Assembly: GCF_021440345.1 (NCBI RefSeq)
Contig: NZ_JAKCNS010000019.1
Span: 62,001 to 126,000 of the forward strand
Direction of reading: 5' to 3'
Origin: Kluyvera intermedia
GTDB taxonomy: Bacteria; Pseudomonadota; Gammaproteobacteria; Enterobacterales; Enterobacteriaceae
Length of the DNA: 64,000 nt
Under the pieces are notes generated by a model that worked only from the letters and a program-made list of their open reading frames with translations, searched no databases and was not told where the DNA came from. This document shows positions 26,935-37,472 of the stretch, one piece after another. The translations under genes were made by a program, and so were the position numbers. Positions within the stretch are counted from its first letter, which is position 1, and every line of letters starts with the position of its first letter.

Positions 26935-28584
26935 TTAGAAGGTTTCCCAGTTCGCTTCGTTGTGTGCAGCCACTTTGGCCGACGGAGCACGCGTTTTTTT
27001 CACCGGGGCTTTCTGCACCTGCTGCTGACGGGTAATTCGGAATACCGCCACCGTTTCGTTCAGACGAGCCGCCTGCTCTTCCAGCGCGGCAGCGGCCGTT
27101 GCCGACTCCTCCACCAGCGAGGCGTTCTGCTGCGTCACACGGTCCATCTCGGCTACCGCCTGACCGACCTGGTCGATACCACGGCTCTGCTCATCAGAGG
27201 CCGAGGCGATCTCCCCCATAATGTCGCTTACGCGGGTCACGGCGTTGACGATCTCAGCCATCGTTTCACCGGCCTCATGCACCAGCGCGGAACCCGCGCT
27301 AACGCGGTTGCCCGAGTCATCAATCAGCCCTTTAATCTCTTTCGCCGCCTGCGCGCTACGCTGCGCCAGCGTACGCACTTCCCCGGCGACCACGGCAAAT
27401 CCACGCCCTTGTTCACCGGCACGAGCGGCTTCTACCGCGGCGTTCAACGCCAGAATATTGGTCTGGAAAGCGATGCCGTCAATGACGTTGGTGATCTGCG
27501 CAATTTTGCTGGAACTGGCGGCGATTTCATCCATCGTCCGCACCACGCCATCGACGACATTACCGCCTTTCTGCGCGGTCTCAGACGCGTTCTGCGCCAA
27601 CTGAGTCGCCTGGCGGGCGTTATCGGCGTTCTGCTTCACGGTCGCGGTCAACTGTTCCATGCTGGCCGCCGTCTCTTCCAGCGATGCCGCCTGTTGCTCG
27701 GTACGCGATGAAAGATCGTTGCTGCCGGCAGAGATTTCGCCCGCGCCGGTATAGATAGTGTCAGCGCCTTCACGCACCACGCCAACGGTTTTGGCCAGCG
27801 ACTGCTGCATATCATTGACGTTACGCGCCAGCAGCGCCATTTCGTTGCTGCCCTCGGTATTGATGTTGTTGGTCAGGTCGCCTTCCGCAATATGGCGAAT
27901 ATGCTCCATCACCCCATGTAAAGGCTTGAGCAGCACGCGCTGCATCGCGACCCAACTCACTACGATCACCGCCACGACCAGCAGCATAATCGCCGCCAGC
28001 GTCCACAGTATACGGATATAGTCGTTCTCGTTTTGTTGAATGCCGGCGTTAGTCAGTGACGCCTGCGCGGCACGCCAATCCTGATAAACGGCCTGCATCG
28101 CCTGCTGTTTCTGTTCGGCGTTTTGTTTGAACATCTCGTCCAGCTTGCCTTCCGCCAGCAGTTCATTCATTCGCGCAAGCGTCGCCGAGTAGATGCCGTA
28201 CTGCTTCTCAAGGCTGTCCGACAGACTCCCATCCATCCCCGGGGTCTCCGGCAACGCATCGTATTTGTCATAGTGACGCTTCGCATCGGCCAGAAGATTG
28301 TTGGCGGTATCCACCAGCGATTTCAGTTCGCCGCCGTTGGTGCTGCTCGCCATCGTGCCTTGCAGACGCAACATGCCGCGGTTCAGGGTAACTCGAGCCT
28401 GGTTTAAGCTTATCCACGCGTCGGTAAACTCCGCCACGTTCTGACTGGAAAGCTGGGAAACGGTAAAGTTTTGCTTGTCGTTATTGAGCGCGCGTACGAA
28501 TACGCCCGCGGAGATAAGCTGCATCGCGCCCAGCGCGAACAGCACGATAATCAGTACGGTAATGACTTTTATTCGTTTGAACAT
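26935..28584 (-). CDS. Methyl-accepting chemotaxis protein (Tsr/Tar type)
   Basis: A 549-residue transmembrane chemoreceptor. TM1 is at about residues 6-28, a Tar/Tsr-type four-helix ligand domain follows, TM2 is at about 191-213, then HAMP, the methylation helices and the highly conserved hairpin tip ([20 protein letters not shown]). It ends in NWETF, the CheR/CheB docking pentapeptide of Tsr and Tar. I use the second ATG (28584), spaced six bases after AAGG; this numbering puts Arg64, Asn68, Arg69 and Arg73 where Tsr has its serine-binding residues, but position 156 is Ala instead of Thr. A sigma-28 promoter lies upstream. The ligand is unknown. Confidence 0.93.
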   Translation of the reverse strand: MFKRIKVITVLIIVLFALGAMQLISAGVFVRALNNDKQNFTVSQLSSQNVAEFTDAWISLNQARVTLNRGMLRLQGTMASSTNGGELKSLVDTANNLLADAKRHYDKYDALPETPGMDGSLSDSLEKQYGIYSATLARMNELLAEGKLDEMFKQNAEQKQQAMQAVYQDWRAAQASLTNAGIQQNENDYIRILWTLAAIMLLVVAVIVVSWVAMQRVLLKPLHGVMEHIRHIAEGDLTNNINTEGSNEMALLARNVNDMQQSLAKTVGVVREGADTIYTGAGEISAGSNDLSSRTEQQAASLEETAASMEQLTATVKQNADNARQATQLAQNASETAQKGGNVVDGVVRTMDEIAASSSKIAQITNVIDGIAFQTNILALNAAVEAARAGEQGRGFAVVAGEVRTLAQRSAQAAKEIKGLIDDSGNRVSAGSALVHEAGETMAEIVNAVTRVSDIMGEIASASDEQSRGIDQVGQAVAEMDRVTQQNASLVEESATAAAALEEQAARLNETVAVFRITRQQQVQKAPVKKTRAPSAKVAAHNEANWETF

Positions 28585-28621
28585 CATTTGCCTTTCTAGT
28601 GCAGGTGGTCTTGAAGTCTCA

Positions 28622-28648
28622 CTATCGGCAGCGCGGCGGGGTTATTTA
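28622..28648 (-). promoter_or_regulatory. Sigma-28 (FliA) promoter of the chemoreceptor gene
   Basis: On the minus strand TAAATAAC, 11 bases, GCCGATAG matches the FliA consensus (TAAAGTTT-N11-GCCGATAA) in both boxes and in spacing. It lies 38 bp before the start codon, tying the receptor to flagellar class 3 expression. Confidence 0.88.
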
Positions 28649-28767
28649 ATCGATTCAGGTCCTACCAGAGTCATTCTTAATAAGATTCAGCACCTTAAAA
28701 GAAAATAAATTTTTGTGACAGCTATCACGCAAATCCTCTCCCTCGAAAGGGGTATATCTTCGCCATA

Positions 28768-28790
28768 AAGATGCATTTAAAATACATCTT
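28768..28790. promoter_or_regulatory. NsrR operator upstream of ytfE
   Basis: AAGATGCATTT and AAATACATCTT form the 11-1-11 dyad of the NsrR operator, matching the E. coli ytfE site. The NsrR gene itself is at 43904-44329. Confidence 0.93.
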
Positions 28791-28816
28791 ATATTATTGA
28801 TGACGAGGTAACTGCT

Positions 28817-29479
28817 ATGGCCTTCCGCGACCAACCATTAGGCGAGCTGGCGCTCTCCATCCCACGCGCATCCGCGCTGTTCCGTAAATATGATATGGAC
28901 TACTGCTGCGGCGGTAAGCAGACGCTCGCGCGTGCGGCGAGCAGAAAAGAGCTGGATGTTGCGGTGATTGAAGCAGAGCTGGCGAAGCTGGCAGAAGAGC
29001 CGGTTGAGAAAGATTGGCGCGTAGCTCCGCTGGCGGAAATCATTGACCATATCGTAGTGCGTTATCATGACCGTCACCGCGAGCAGCTGCCGGAGTTGAT
29101 TCTGCAGGCAACCAAAGTCGAACGCGTTCACGCCGACAAACCGAACGTGCCAAAAGGTCTGGCGAAATACCTGACCATGCTGCACCAGGAACTGTCCAGC
29201 CACATGATGAAAGAGGAGCAGATCCTGTTCCCGATGATCAAGCAAGGTATGGGCAGCCAGGCAATGGGGCCAATCAGCGTGATGGAAAGCGAGCACGATG
29301 AAGCGGGTGAACTGCTGGAAGTGATTAAGCACACCACCCAAAACGTCACCATTCCACCGGAAGCCTGCACCACCTGGAAGGCGATGTACAACGGCATTAA
29401 TGAAATGATTGACGATCTGATGGAGCACATCAGCCTCGAAAATAACGTCCTGTTCCCACGCGCGCTCGCCGGGGAATAA
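28817..29479 (+). CDS. ytfE: Di-iron Fe-S cluster repair protein YtfE (RIC)
   Basis: Cytoplasmic hemerythrin-like di-iron protein that restores Fe-S clusters damaged by nitric oxide or peroxide. It has 220 residues, the E. coli length. The N-terminal ScdA domain carries the Cys pair DYCCGG (Cys30, Cys31). The four-helix bundle supplies the di-iron ligands in [33 protein letters not shown] and [12 protein letters not shown]. An NsrR operator lies 26 bp upstream of the start codon, so expression should rise under NO. A terminator follows. Confidence 0.97.
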   Translation: MAFRDQPLGELALSIPRASALFRKYDMDYCCGGKQTLARAASRKELDVAVIEAELAKLAEEPVEKDWRVAPLAEIIDHIVVRYHDRHREQLPELILQATKVERVHADKPNVPKGLAKYLTMLHQELSSHMMKEEQILFPMIKQGMGSQAMGPISVMESEHDEAGELLEVIKHTTQNVTIPPEACTTWKAMYNGINEMIDDLMEHISLENNVLFPRALAGE

Positions 29480-29487
29480 GTTCGCTG

Positions 29488-29517
29488 TCCGCCTCCAGCC
29501 CGGAGGCGGATGTTTTA
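29488..29517 (+). terminator. Rho-independent terminator of ytfE
   Basis: TCCGCCTCC (29488-29496), loop AGCCC, GGAGGCGGA (29502-29510), then TGTTTTA. It overlaps the end of the convergent nudI. Confidence 0.87.
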
Positions 29518-29940
29518 CAGCAGACCTTTCTGGCGGAACGTTTCCCGCGTCGCCACGTTGAGATCCATACCGGCTAAGGCTTCCGGTTTGACCCACGCAA
29601 TCTCCTGAAACTCTTCATTAAATGTCACATCGCGATTGGCGCTTACGCAGTCAAAGATGAGATAAATAATATAGATCTGTTCCGTCGTCCCATCCGCATA
29701 AGTTTTCACCCGCACGTCGTCGCGAAAAGCCCACGGCTTCACTTCGGTAATATTCAGCGCATCGCCCAGCTCTTCACTGATTTCACGTCGCAGCGCCTGC
29801 TCCATGGTTTCGCCGGGTTCCATACCGCCGCCGGACAGCGCCCATTGGCCAGGGAAGACGCCGCGATCGTCGGCCATTTTACACAGCAGGTATTCGCCCT
29901 TGTTCTGAATTACCGGGCAGACAATTGTTCTCTGACGCAT
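29515..29940 (-). CDS. nudI: Nucleoside triphosphatase NudI (Nudix hydrolase)
   Basis: A 141-residue Nudix hydrolase that closely follows E. coli NudI, which hydrolyses pyrimidine deoxynucleoside triphosphates. The Nudix box [18 protein letters not shown]...EELG is intact. I start at [10 protein letters not shown] (29940), the E. coli start; the in-frame extension to 29982 is not conserved. In E. coli nudI is at a different chromosomal position, so its place between ytfE and cycA is lineage-specific. Confidence 0.9.
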   Translation of the reverse strand: MRQRTIVCPVIQNKGEYLLCKMADDRGVFPGQWALSGGGMEPGETMEQALRREISEELGDALNITEVKPWAFRDDVRVKTYADGTTEQIYIIYLIFDCVSANRDVTFNEEFQEIAWVKPEALAGMDLNVATRETFRQKGLL

Positions 29941-30015
29941 TTCATCTCCAGATGCTTTCAGGTGTGGCGGGGAAACTAACACGTTGGTCAGGAGGGTTCT
30001 ACGAGACGGGACGCA

Positions 30016-30046
30016 AAAATAAATAAAGCGCCCCGAGGGGCGCTTT
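30016..30046 (-). terminator. Rho-independent terminator of cycA
   Basis: AAAGCGCCCC (30025-30034) pairs with GGGGCGCTTT (30037-30046). The A-rich 30016-30024 gives a T-rich tail on the minus strand. Confidence 0.9.
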
Positions 30047-30067
30047 ATCGAGCATACGAATGAACGC

Positions 30068-31474
30068 TTACTTAGCCTGCTGATTCTTACGCAGGAACAT
30101 CCAGCCCAGCCCCAGCACGATGAACCAAATTGGCGTCACGATCAGCGCTTCTCGGGTATCCGCTTCCAGCGTCAGCAGCACCAGAACGAAGGCAAAGAAC
30201 GCCATGCAAACCCAGCACATCACTTTGCCCCAAGGCATTTTGTACTTGGAAGACTCGTGCAGATGCGGGCGCTTCTTACGGTATACCAGGTAAGAGCACA
30301 GGATAATGGTCCAGACGAACATAAACAGAATCGCCGATACGGTGGTTATCATGGTAAACGCGGCAATTACGCTAGGGTTCACCATCAGCATCACCACGCC
30401 ACCCAGCAGGCAGATACAGGAGAAGGTCAGGCCTTTCGCTGGAACCGCACGTTTGGAGAGTTTGGCAAACAGGCTTGGCGCAACGCCATCCTGTGCCAGA
30501 CCGAACAGCATACGGCTGGTAGAAAACACGCCGCTGTTGGCAGACGACGTCGCGGAAGTCAGCACCACAAAGTTGATGATGCTGGCTGCGGCTGGCAGGC
30601 CAACCAGCATAAACAGCTCAACGAACGGGCTCTTATCCGGGACCACCGAGCTCCACGGTGTTACCGCCATAATGACGATCAGCGCGAAGACGTAGAACAT
30701 AATGATACGAATCGGAATCGAGTTAATCGCACGCGGCAGGGATTTCTCTGGATCCTTGGTTTCAGCGGCAGTAGTACCCACCAGCTCAATCCCAACGAAG
30801 GCGAAGACCGCTATCTGGAAGCCGGCGAAGAAACCGCTAATGCCTTTCGGGAACCAGCCGCCGTCATTCCACAGGTGCGCGAACGACGCTTCGACACCGG
30901 TTGGAGATTTGAAGTGCATCAGCACCATCACCAGGCCCACGACAATCAGCGCCACGATGGCAACGATTTTGATCATCGCAAACCAGAACTCCATCTCACC
31001 AAACATCTTCACGGTGGCGAGGTTCAGGCTCAGCAGCAGGATAACCACCGCCAGCGAGGCAACCCAATCAGAGAGTCCGGGGAACCAGAACTGGGCATAG
31101 GCGGTAATCGCCACCACGTCGGCCATCCCGGTAACGACCCAGCAGAACCAGTAGGTCCAGCCGGTGAAATAGCCCGCCCACGGGCCAAGCAGATCGGCGG
31201 CAAAGTCGCTGAACGACTTATATTCCAGATTGGAAAGCAGCAGCTCGCCCATCGCGCGCATAACGAAGAAAAGCATAAAACCGATGATCATATAAACGAA
31301 AATGATCGATGGCCCAGCGAGACTGATAGTTTTCCCCGATCCCATAAACAGACCTGTCCCGATGGCGCCGCCAATCGCGATAAGTTGAATATGTCGGTTA
31401 GTGAGGTTTCGCCGTAGCGATTGTTCAGTCGGCTCCTGCTCAGAGGCAGCAGCGACTTTGATCTGATCAACCAT
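30068..31474 (-). CDS. cycA: D-serine/D-alanine/glycine permease CycA
   Basis: Proton-coupled inner-membrane amino acid permease of the APC family, with 12 membrane segments and 468 residues (E. coli 470). It takes up glycine, D-alanine, D-serine and the antibiotic D-cycloserine. The conserved amino-acid-permease motif [14 protein letters not shown] is near the N-terminus, and [16 protein letters not shown] is in the middle. The 5' leader contains a CA-rich stretch like the GcvB small RNA targets known upstream of E. coli cycA. Confidence 0.97.
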   Translation of the reverse strand: MVDQIKVAAASEQEPTEQSLRRNLTNRHIQLIAIGGAIGTGLFMGSGKTISLAGPSIIFVYMIIGFMLFFVMRAMGELLLSNLEYKSFSDFAADLLGPWAGYFTGWTYWFCWVVTGMADVVAITAYAQFWFPGLSDWVASLAVVILLLSLNLATVKMFGEMEFWFAMIKIVAIVALIVVGLVMVLMHFKSPTGVEASFAHLWNDGGWFPKGISGFFAGFQIAVFAFVGIELVGTTAAETKDPEKSLPRAINSIPIRIIMFYVFALIVIMAVTPWSSVVPDKSPFVELFMLVGLPAAASIINFVVLTSATSSANSGVFSTSRMLFGLAQDGVAPSLFAKLSKRAVPAKGLTFSCICLLGGVVMLMVNPSVIAAFTMITTVSAILFMFVWTIILCSYLVYRKKRPHLHESSKYKMPWGKVMCWVCMAFFAFVLVLLTLEADTREALIVTPIWFIVLGLGWMFLRKNQQAK

Positions 31475-31776
31475 GTGATTTCATTCCTGTTGTTTCTGTC
31501 TGTGTTGTGCGGGCTCTACTGGCCCTTTATGTCGTCAAGCAAGACGATCCTATCTATAGGATGCCTCGATATTAGGTAAGAATCGGAGGGATGAATACTA
31601 TGATTTAAATATAATGTTAATTTTATGTTTAAAGTGAGTGTTATATCACCTCACCTATGGGAAACAGCTCACAAAAATACACGCAACAACGGCATTTGCA
31701 AGATTAAATCCCGGGATATATCAAACTTCAGCAGTTTGTATCCTCTCCCCGGACGGAGAGAGGATAAACGTGAAAG
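31475..31776. other. cycA upstream / fklB downstream intergenic region
   Basis: A 302-bp A+T-rich gap between two minus-strand genes. It should contain the cycA promoter and leader. A nine-pair hairpin at 31739-31747 / 31758-31766 (TATCCTCTC with GAGAGGATA) directly after fklB is a weak terminator candidate. No coding region is supported. Confidence 0.6.
31486..31511 (-). promoter_or_regulatory. CA-rich GcvB-type target in the cycA leader
   Basis: On the minus strand this reads CCGCACAACACAGACAG, then AAACAACAGG, just upstream of the cycA start codon. Repeated ACAACA motifs are what the G/U-rich R1 region of GcvB pairs with in its known targets, including E. coli cycA. The gcvB gene is not in this window. 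Confidence 0.5.
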
Positions 31777-32397
31777 TTACAGGATTTCCAGTAACTCAAC
31801 GTCGAAGACCAGGGTGCTGAATGGAGGAATAGAAGCCCCCGCACCGCGCTCACCGTAAGCCAGTTCATGAGGGATAGTCAGTTCCCATTTAGAACCAACC
31901 GGCATCAGAGTCAGCGCTTCAATCCAGCCTGGGATTACGCCGTTAACCGGGAATTCAGCTGGTTCGCCGCGTGCAACGGAGCTGTCGAATACGGTGCCAT
32001 CAATCAGTTTACCGGTGTAGTGTACGCGAACATGGTCGGTACGCGCCGGGATAGCGCCTTCACCCTGGGTCAGAACGCGGAACTGCAGACCGGTTTCGGT
32101 GCTGTTCACGCCGTCTTTCTCACGGTTTTCTTCCAGGTATTTCACGCCATCTTCTGCCATTGAGGCAAAACGCTCGCGACGGACGGCATCTGCACGTTCG
32201 TGAATTTCACGCAGCGCACGGTGAACAACGTCTACCGGTACAGCAGGCTGTTTGCCTTCCAGCGCATCGGCAATGCCGGCAACCAGTGCTTCTGGCAGTA
32301 AACCCTGCAAACCGGACTCGCTCAGCTGCTGCCCTACCTGCAGGCCGATACCGTAGCTTGCTTGTGCTTCAATGGTGTCAAAAGTCGGGGTGGCCAT
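31777..32397 (-). CDS. fklB: FKBP-type peptidyl-prolyl isomerase FklB (FKBP22)
   Basis: Cytoplasmic dimeric prolyl isomerase of 206 residues, equal to E. coli FklB. The N-terminal helical dimerisation domain (about 1-100) precedes the FKBP domain with [18 protein letters not shown] and the C-terminal [24 protein letters not shown]. The start at 32397 follows AAAGGAAAG; an in-frame extension to 32505 adds 36 residues not found in the family and lies in the promoter region. It is divergent from ytfB. Confidence 0.96.
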   Translation of the reverse strand: MATPTFDTIEAQASYGIGLQVGQQLSESGLQGLLPEALVAGIADALEGKQPAVPVDVVHRALREIHERADAVRRERFASMAEDGVKYLEENREKDGVNSTETGLQFRVLTQGEGAIPARTDHVRVHYTGKLIDGTVFDSSVARGEPAEFPVNGVIPGWIEALTLMPVGSKWELTIPHELAYGERGAGASIPPFSTLVFDVELLEIL

Positions 32398-32597
32398 CGT
32401 CTTTCCTTTCTTCGGGTATAAAGTAGCGGGCAGCATAGCAGCCACGCCGCATAGGGTAAAACTTTGTGTCAGGAAAGATGACAAATTGCCGGGAAAAAGA
32501 AACAATTAATATGACCTATGGGATATGATGAAAGGGTGCTTTACCACTTTCATCAGGCAGTTAGTTGCTAGCGAAGACACGGAGCAGGAGGAGAGCC

Positions 32598-33245
32598 ATG
32601 CCCGGGAGATTTGAAGTGAAACCTTTGCTGGAGAAGGTCTGGCACGCGCCGGATAATCTCCGCATCCTGGACCCGCTGCCGCTTGCCCATCGTCGCGGCG
32701 TGATTATCGCCGCGCTGGTCGTGGTTATCGGTTTCCTGCTGCCTTCAGCCGATGACAGCCCGCCGACGCCGGTAAGCCGCAATGCGCAGCTGGACTTCCA
32801 GTCACAGTCGCAGTCATCCCCGCAGGCTGATACTCAGCCGCTGCATGCCCAGCTGGTTACACCGTCTAACGATCTGGATCAGGTCGCGCCGGTCGAGCCA
32901 GAGCCGGTGCAGGAAGAACAGCCGACCGAACAGGCCGCGCCATCGCGTCCCCAACAGCAACCTTACCAGGAGAGCCGTAGCAGCAACGAATGGCGCACCT
33001 ACCAGGTCGAAGCGGGGAAAACGCTGGCTCAGCTATTCCGCGATAATAATCTGCCGCCAACCGACGTTTACGCCATGGCCCAGGTTGAAGGTGCGGGAAA
33101 ACCGCTCAGTACGTTGAAAAATGGTCAGAAAGTGCAGATTCGCAAGAACGCCAATGGCGTAGTGACCGGGTTAACGATTGAATCCGATAACGGACAGGTG
33201 CTGTTTACCCGTCAGGCGGACGGAAGCTTTATTCGCGCACGTTAA
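32598..33245 (+). CDS. ytfB: Cell division protein YtfB (OapA family)
   Basis: Single-pass inner-membrane protein of 215 residues (E. coli 212) that binds glycans and localises to the division site in E. coli. The cytoplasmic N-terminus (MPGRFEVKPLLEKVWHAPDN) leads to a membrane segment at about 34-51, a Pro/Gln/Glu-rich periplasmic linker, and a C-terminal LysM-like OapA domain (WRTYQVEAGKTLAQLF to FIRAR). The start at 32598 follows GGAGGAGAG; an in-frame start at 32565 precedes that site. A hairpin follows the gene. Confidence 0.93.
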   Translation: MPGRFEVKPLLEKVWHAPDNLRILDPLPLAHRRGVIIAALVVVIGFLLPSADDSPPTPVSRNAQLDFQSQSQSSPQADTQPLHAQLVTPSNDLDQVAPVEPEPVQEEQPTEQAAPSRPQQQPYQESRSSNEWRTYQVEAGKTLAQLFRDNNLPPTDVYAMAQVEGAGKPLSTLKNGQKVQIRKNANGVVTGLTIESDNGQVLFTRQADGSFIRAR

Positions 33246-33253
33246 GTCATAAG

Positions 33254-33281
33254 GCTGGATGGTGGGATTCCCCCATCCAGC
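33254..33281. terminator. Terminator-like hairpin between ytfB and the EamA gene
   Basis: GCTGGATGG (33254-33262) pairs with CCATCCAGC (33273-33281), with further G-C pairs in the loop. It separates convergent genes but lacks a clear T run. Confidence 0.55.
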
Positions 33282-33305
33282 ATCGTCCAGTAACCCAAAG
33301 CCGGG

Positions 33306-34235
33306 CTACCGTTTCACCTTATTCACCCACCAAATCCCCGAGCACACCAGCACCAGCGCCAGCGCATATTTCCATTCGAGAATGTTTTCGCCGAGGAAGA
33401 TAGCCGACAGTACCGATCCCGAGACGGGGATCAGGAAGTTAAACGGCGCAATCATCCCCACCCGGTTATATTTGAGCAAAATACTCCACAGGGCAAAGGC
33501 CACCGAGGAGAGCAGCGTCAAATAGCCAAGAATAGCCACCGAGGAGAGACCGTGGAAGGTTAACGTCCCACCACTCAGGTATCCACCCACTACCAGCGCC
33601 AATCCCCCCAGCGCTAGCTGATAGCCTGTCATCACCGTTGGATCGACCGTCTGCGAGATACGTTTTCCATACAGCGAAGCCGCGGACAGAATGAACGCCG
33701 CCAGTACCACCGAGCCATCACCCAGCAGGCTAAAGCTAAAGTCCAGCAGACCGCTGTTGAAGTTGACCACCATCACCCCGGCAAAGCCGAGAATACAGCC
33801 CAGGGTTTTGTTATAGCTGAGTCTGTCGTTCTGGTAGATAAAGTGCGCCAGCAGCACGCTAAAGAAGGTGCCGGTGGCATTCATAATCGACCCTTTCACC
33901 CCGGTGGTGAAGGCAAGGCCGATGTAGAAGAAGATGTACTGCAGTGAGGTTTGCGTCAGCCCCAGCAGCGTCAGCTGGCCGAACTGACGTGGGCTTAGCC
34001 GGGCAATGGGCTTTCGTTGCATCATCGCCAACAGCAAAAGCAGCAGTCCGGCGAACAGGAAGCGATAGCCGGCAAAAACGACTTTGGATGGAATGTCGTC
34101 GGCGGCAATCTGGAATAGCTCATAGCCGCTTTTAATCGCAGGATAGGCACTCCCCCATAGCAGACAGCAGAAGGCAGCAGAGAGGTAAACGATGTTCTTG
34201 CGGGAAAATAGCGGATGCTGGCGGAGAGGGTCCAT
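33306..34235 (-). CDS. EamA/DMT-family transporter
   Basis: A 309-residue inner-membrane protein with about 10 membrane segments in two EamA repeats (first repeat signature LLWGSAYPAIKSG; second starting near DGSVVLAAFILSAASLYGKRI). It belongs to the drug/metabolite transporter superfamily. I do not recognise an E. coli orthologue at this locus, so it is an accessory gene between ytfB and the rpsF operon. A perfect A+T inverted repeat lies just before its start codon and may be an operator. The substrate is unknown. Confidence 0.88.
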   Translation of the reverse strand: MDPLRQHPLFSRKNIVYLSAAFCCLLWGSAYPAIKSGYELFQIAADDIPSKVVFAGYRFLFAGLLLLLLAMMQRKPIARLSPRQFGQLTLLGLTQTSLQYIFFYIGLAFTTGVKGSIMNATGTFFSVLLAHFIYQNDRLSYNKTLGCILGFAGVMVVNFNSGLLDFSFSLLGDGSVVLAAFILSAASLYGKRISQTVDPTVMTGYQLALGGLALVVGGYLSGGTLTFHGLSSVAILGYLTLLSSVAFALWSILLKYNRVGMIAPFNFLIPVSGSVLSAIFLGENILEWKYALALVLVCSGIWWVNKVKR

Positions 34236-34244
34236 TCTTTCACC

Positions 34245-34271
34245 AAAAATTAAAATAATGTTTTAATTTTT
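34245..34271. promoter_or_regulatory. Perfect A+T inverted repeat before the EamA gene
   Basis: AAAAATTAAAA (34245-34255) and TTTTAATTTTT (34261-34271) form an 11-bp perfect dyad with spacer TAATG, 10 bp upstream of the start codon. It overlaps the region where the promoter or ribosome-binding site is expected, so an operator or a leader hairpin is plausible. Confidence 0.5.
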
Positions 34272-34321
34272 TGATTATCGCCAAAAGGATGAAAGATAGC
34301 CAGATGAAAAGTGCGGGGTTT

Positions 34322-34356
34322 TAAAAAGCAAAACGCCGGCACAAGGCCGGCGGTTT
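34322..34356 (-). terminator. Rho-independent terminator of the rpsF operon
   Basis: CGCCGGC (34334-34340), loop ACAAG, GCCGGCG (34346-34352). The A-rich 34322-34333 gives the minus-strand T tail after rplI. Confidence 0.88.
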
Positions 34357-34382
34357 GTTGTTACCAAAACGTGGGTTGCAGA

Positions 34383-34844
<462 letters not shown>

Positions 34845-34871
34845 TTAAAGTCGTTAATAGACGGCGGCCAA

Positions 34872-35418
<547 letters not shown>

Positions 35419-35424
35419 CAGAAA

Positions 35425-35910
<486 letters not shown>

Positions 35911-35918
35911 GACGCGTC

Positions 35919-35947
35919 ATAATACTTGCCCCCCCCTGGAAACTCAA
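35919..35947 (-). promoter_or_regulatory. Sigma-70 promoter of the rpsF operon
   Basis: On the minus strand TTGAGT (-35), a 17-bp spacer and TATTAT (-10). The spacer contains a run of eight G residues. Confidence 0.75.
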
Positions 35948-36167
35948 GCTGATTGCGCAAATAATTCGCACAAAGCGTAAAGCCTGCCTAAGTCAGTGAT
36001 TTAAAATTAAACAGCTGCGGATCTGGTAATTTTTTGAACAACTCCATCAGAAATGGTCTCGGTGGAGTTGTCGTGGAAGGATTACACTTAAGTCAGAAGT
36101 CATTCACATTACCACAGCCAGAGGAGAACCTTGAGTTAGCGTCAGGACTGTCAGTAAGGAGCAGGAT

Positions 36168-36443
36168 ATGAAAAACATCATTATTGCCGTTATGGCTGCG
36201 CTACTGGTTAGCGTCAGCGCACAGGCCGCCATTAAGATTGATGGCCGTCAGGCACGTAACATGGACGATGTGCAGAGCCTGGGAGTTATCTATATCAATC
36301 ATAATATCGCCACTGAGCAAGAGGCCGATCTGGCGCTCAGTCAGGAGAGCGATGCACAGGGGGCGAAATACTACCAGCCTATCCTGATGCATGAACCGGG
36401 AAGCGGTGGATTAATCCACGCCAGCGCCGCACTTTACCGCTGA
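36168..36443 (+). CDS. yjfY: DUF1471 (YdgH/BhsA-like) small exported protein YjfY
   Basis: A 91-residue periplasmic protein with a signal peptide at 1-20 (ending AQA) and one DUF1471 domain. It resembles E. coli YjfY, with the shared segment ARNMDDVQSLGVIYINHN. Proteins of this family are linked to stress and biofilm responses, but the role of YjfY is not known. In E. coli it lies next to the ula ascorbate cluster; here yjfP follows directly. Confidence 0.92.
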   Translation: MKNIIIAVMAALLVSVSAQAAIKIDGRQARNMDDVQSLGVIYINHNIATEQEADLALSQESDAQGAKYYQPILMHEPGSGGLIHASAALYR

Positions 36444-36458
36444 TACCCGGCCTTAGCC

Positions 36459-36482
36459 CTTCGCCCCCGCCCGGGGGCGAAG
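36459..36482. terminator. Terminator hairpin between yjfY and yjfP
   Basis: CTTCGCCCCC (36459-36468), loop GCCC, GGGGGCGAAG (36473-36482), followed by TATAAAAA. A strong 10-pair stem between convergent genes. Confidence 0.75.
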
Positions 36483-36528
36483 TATAAAAACCGCAAAACC
36501 CGACCGAGAGAGCACCGGTGATTTGCCG

Positions 36529-37266
36529 CTAAAGATGCTGCTGGAAAAATGCTACCGTGCTGGCCAGTGCTTCTGGCGTAATACGGTGACGAACCCCCGA
36601 CTGCCAGATGCAGGTCAACCGTTCATCCAACTGCGCATCGCGCAGCGCCTGCTGTAAACGGAACGTCTCACCCGCAGGCACCACATCATCCTCTTCGCCG
36701 TGCCACAGCAGCAGAGGACGGTCGGCCAGCCGCGCCAGTTGATGGCCAATATCCCATTTTTCCAGCGGTGCCAGCAGCCGTTCGCGCTCCAACGGCGTGG
36801 CGGCAGACGGCGGAAACAGCGTGTGGGAGAGCGAAGTAAAGTAGCCTGAACCCATCAGGCTTGCCACGCATTTCAGCTCCGGATGTTGCGCCATCAACCC
36901 CAGCGCGGTCATACCGCCCATTGACGCACCGGCAACCGCCAGCCGTCCATCGCTCACCAGTGAACTCGCTATCAGCGCATCCCGCAGCGCCGGAAATTCG
37001 GTAAAATTCTGCACCAGAATTTGCCAGAAATGCTGCATCCGCCCTTCGCTATCGCCGGTAAAGCGCTCGCCGTGATCGGCAGCGCTTGGCATGATGACCC
37101 GAAACCCCGCTTGCGCTAATGCCACCGCAAAATAGCTGTAAACAACGTTTGAGGAGGTAAAACCGTGATAAAAAACTACGCTGGGCAGCGCTTTTTCCGC
37201 GTATCCTTTGGGATAAGCATGCAGAATTTGTTGTCCTGCCAGGGTGCGCATTTCCAGTTCGATCAT
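36529..37266 (-). CDS. yjfP: Alpha/beta-hydrolase esterase YjfP
   Basis: A 245-residue cytoplasmic carboxylesterase (E. coli 249). The nucleophile elbow is GASMGG, the oxyanion region YHGFTSS, and the late Asp and His lie in HGEEDDVVPAGE and GVRHRITPEA. I start at the ATG at 37266, with AAGGAG seven bases upstream; a TTG two codons earlier is less likely. The physiological substrate is unknown. In E. coli it is separated from yjfY by the ula cluster. Confidence 0.92.
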   Translation of the reverse strand: MIELEMRTLAGQQILHAYPKGYAEKALPSVVFYHGFTSSNVVYSYFAVALAQAGFRVIMPSAADHGERFTGDSEGRMQHFWQILVQNFTEFPALRDALIASSLVSDGRLAVAGASMGGMTALGLMAQHPELKCVASLMGSGYFTSLSHTLFPPSAATPLERERLLAPLEKWDIGHQLARLADRPLLLWHGEEDDVVPAGETFRLQQALRDAQLDERLTCIWQSGVRHRITPEALASTVAFFQQHL

Positions 37267-37472
37267 GGGCAAACTCCTTTAGCGATGCTTATATGGCATA
37301 CAAAAATTGATGCACTAATATGACAACCATACCCCTGATTTATAACATTGAGAACCCGGTTACGGTTTCGTGGTATTTTCATTCGAAAATAGCGCTATGG
37401 TTAACAAATCAGGAACATTAACCCAAAAGGGAAATTTTTCCCCACTACACTATGGCTATCAGGAAACGGGAA

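Noticed and set aside
30257-31417. A 386-codon plus-strand open frame opposite cycA
   Set aside because: Antisense to a highly conserved permease; composition (His, Gln, Arg, Asn rich) is typical of the reverse of membrane-protein codons.
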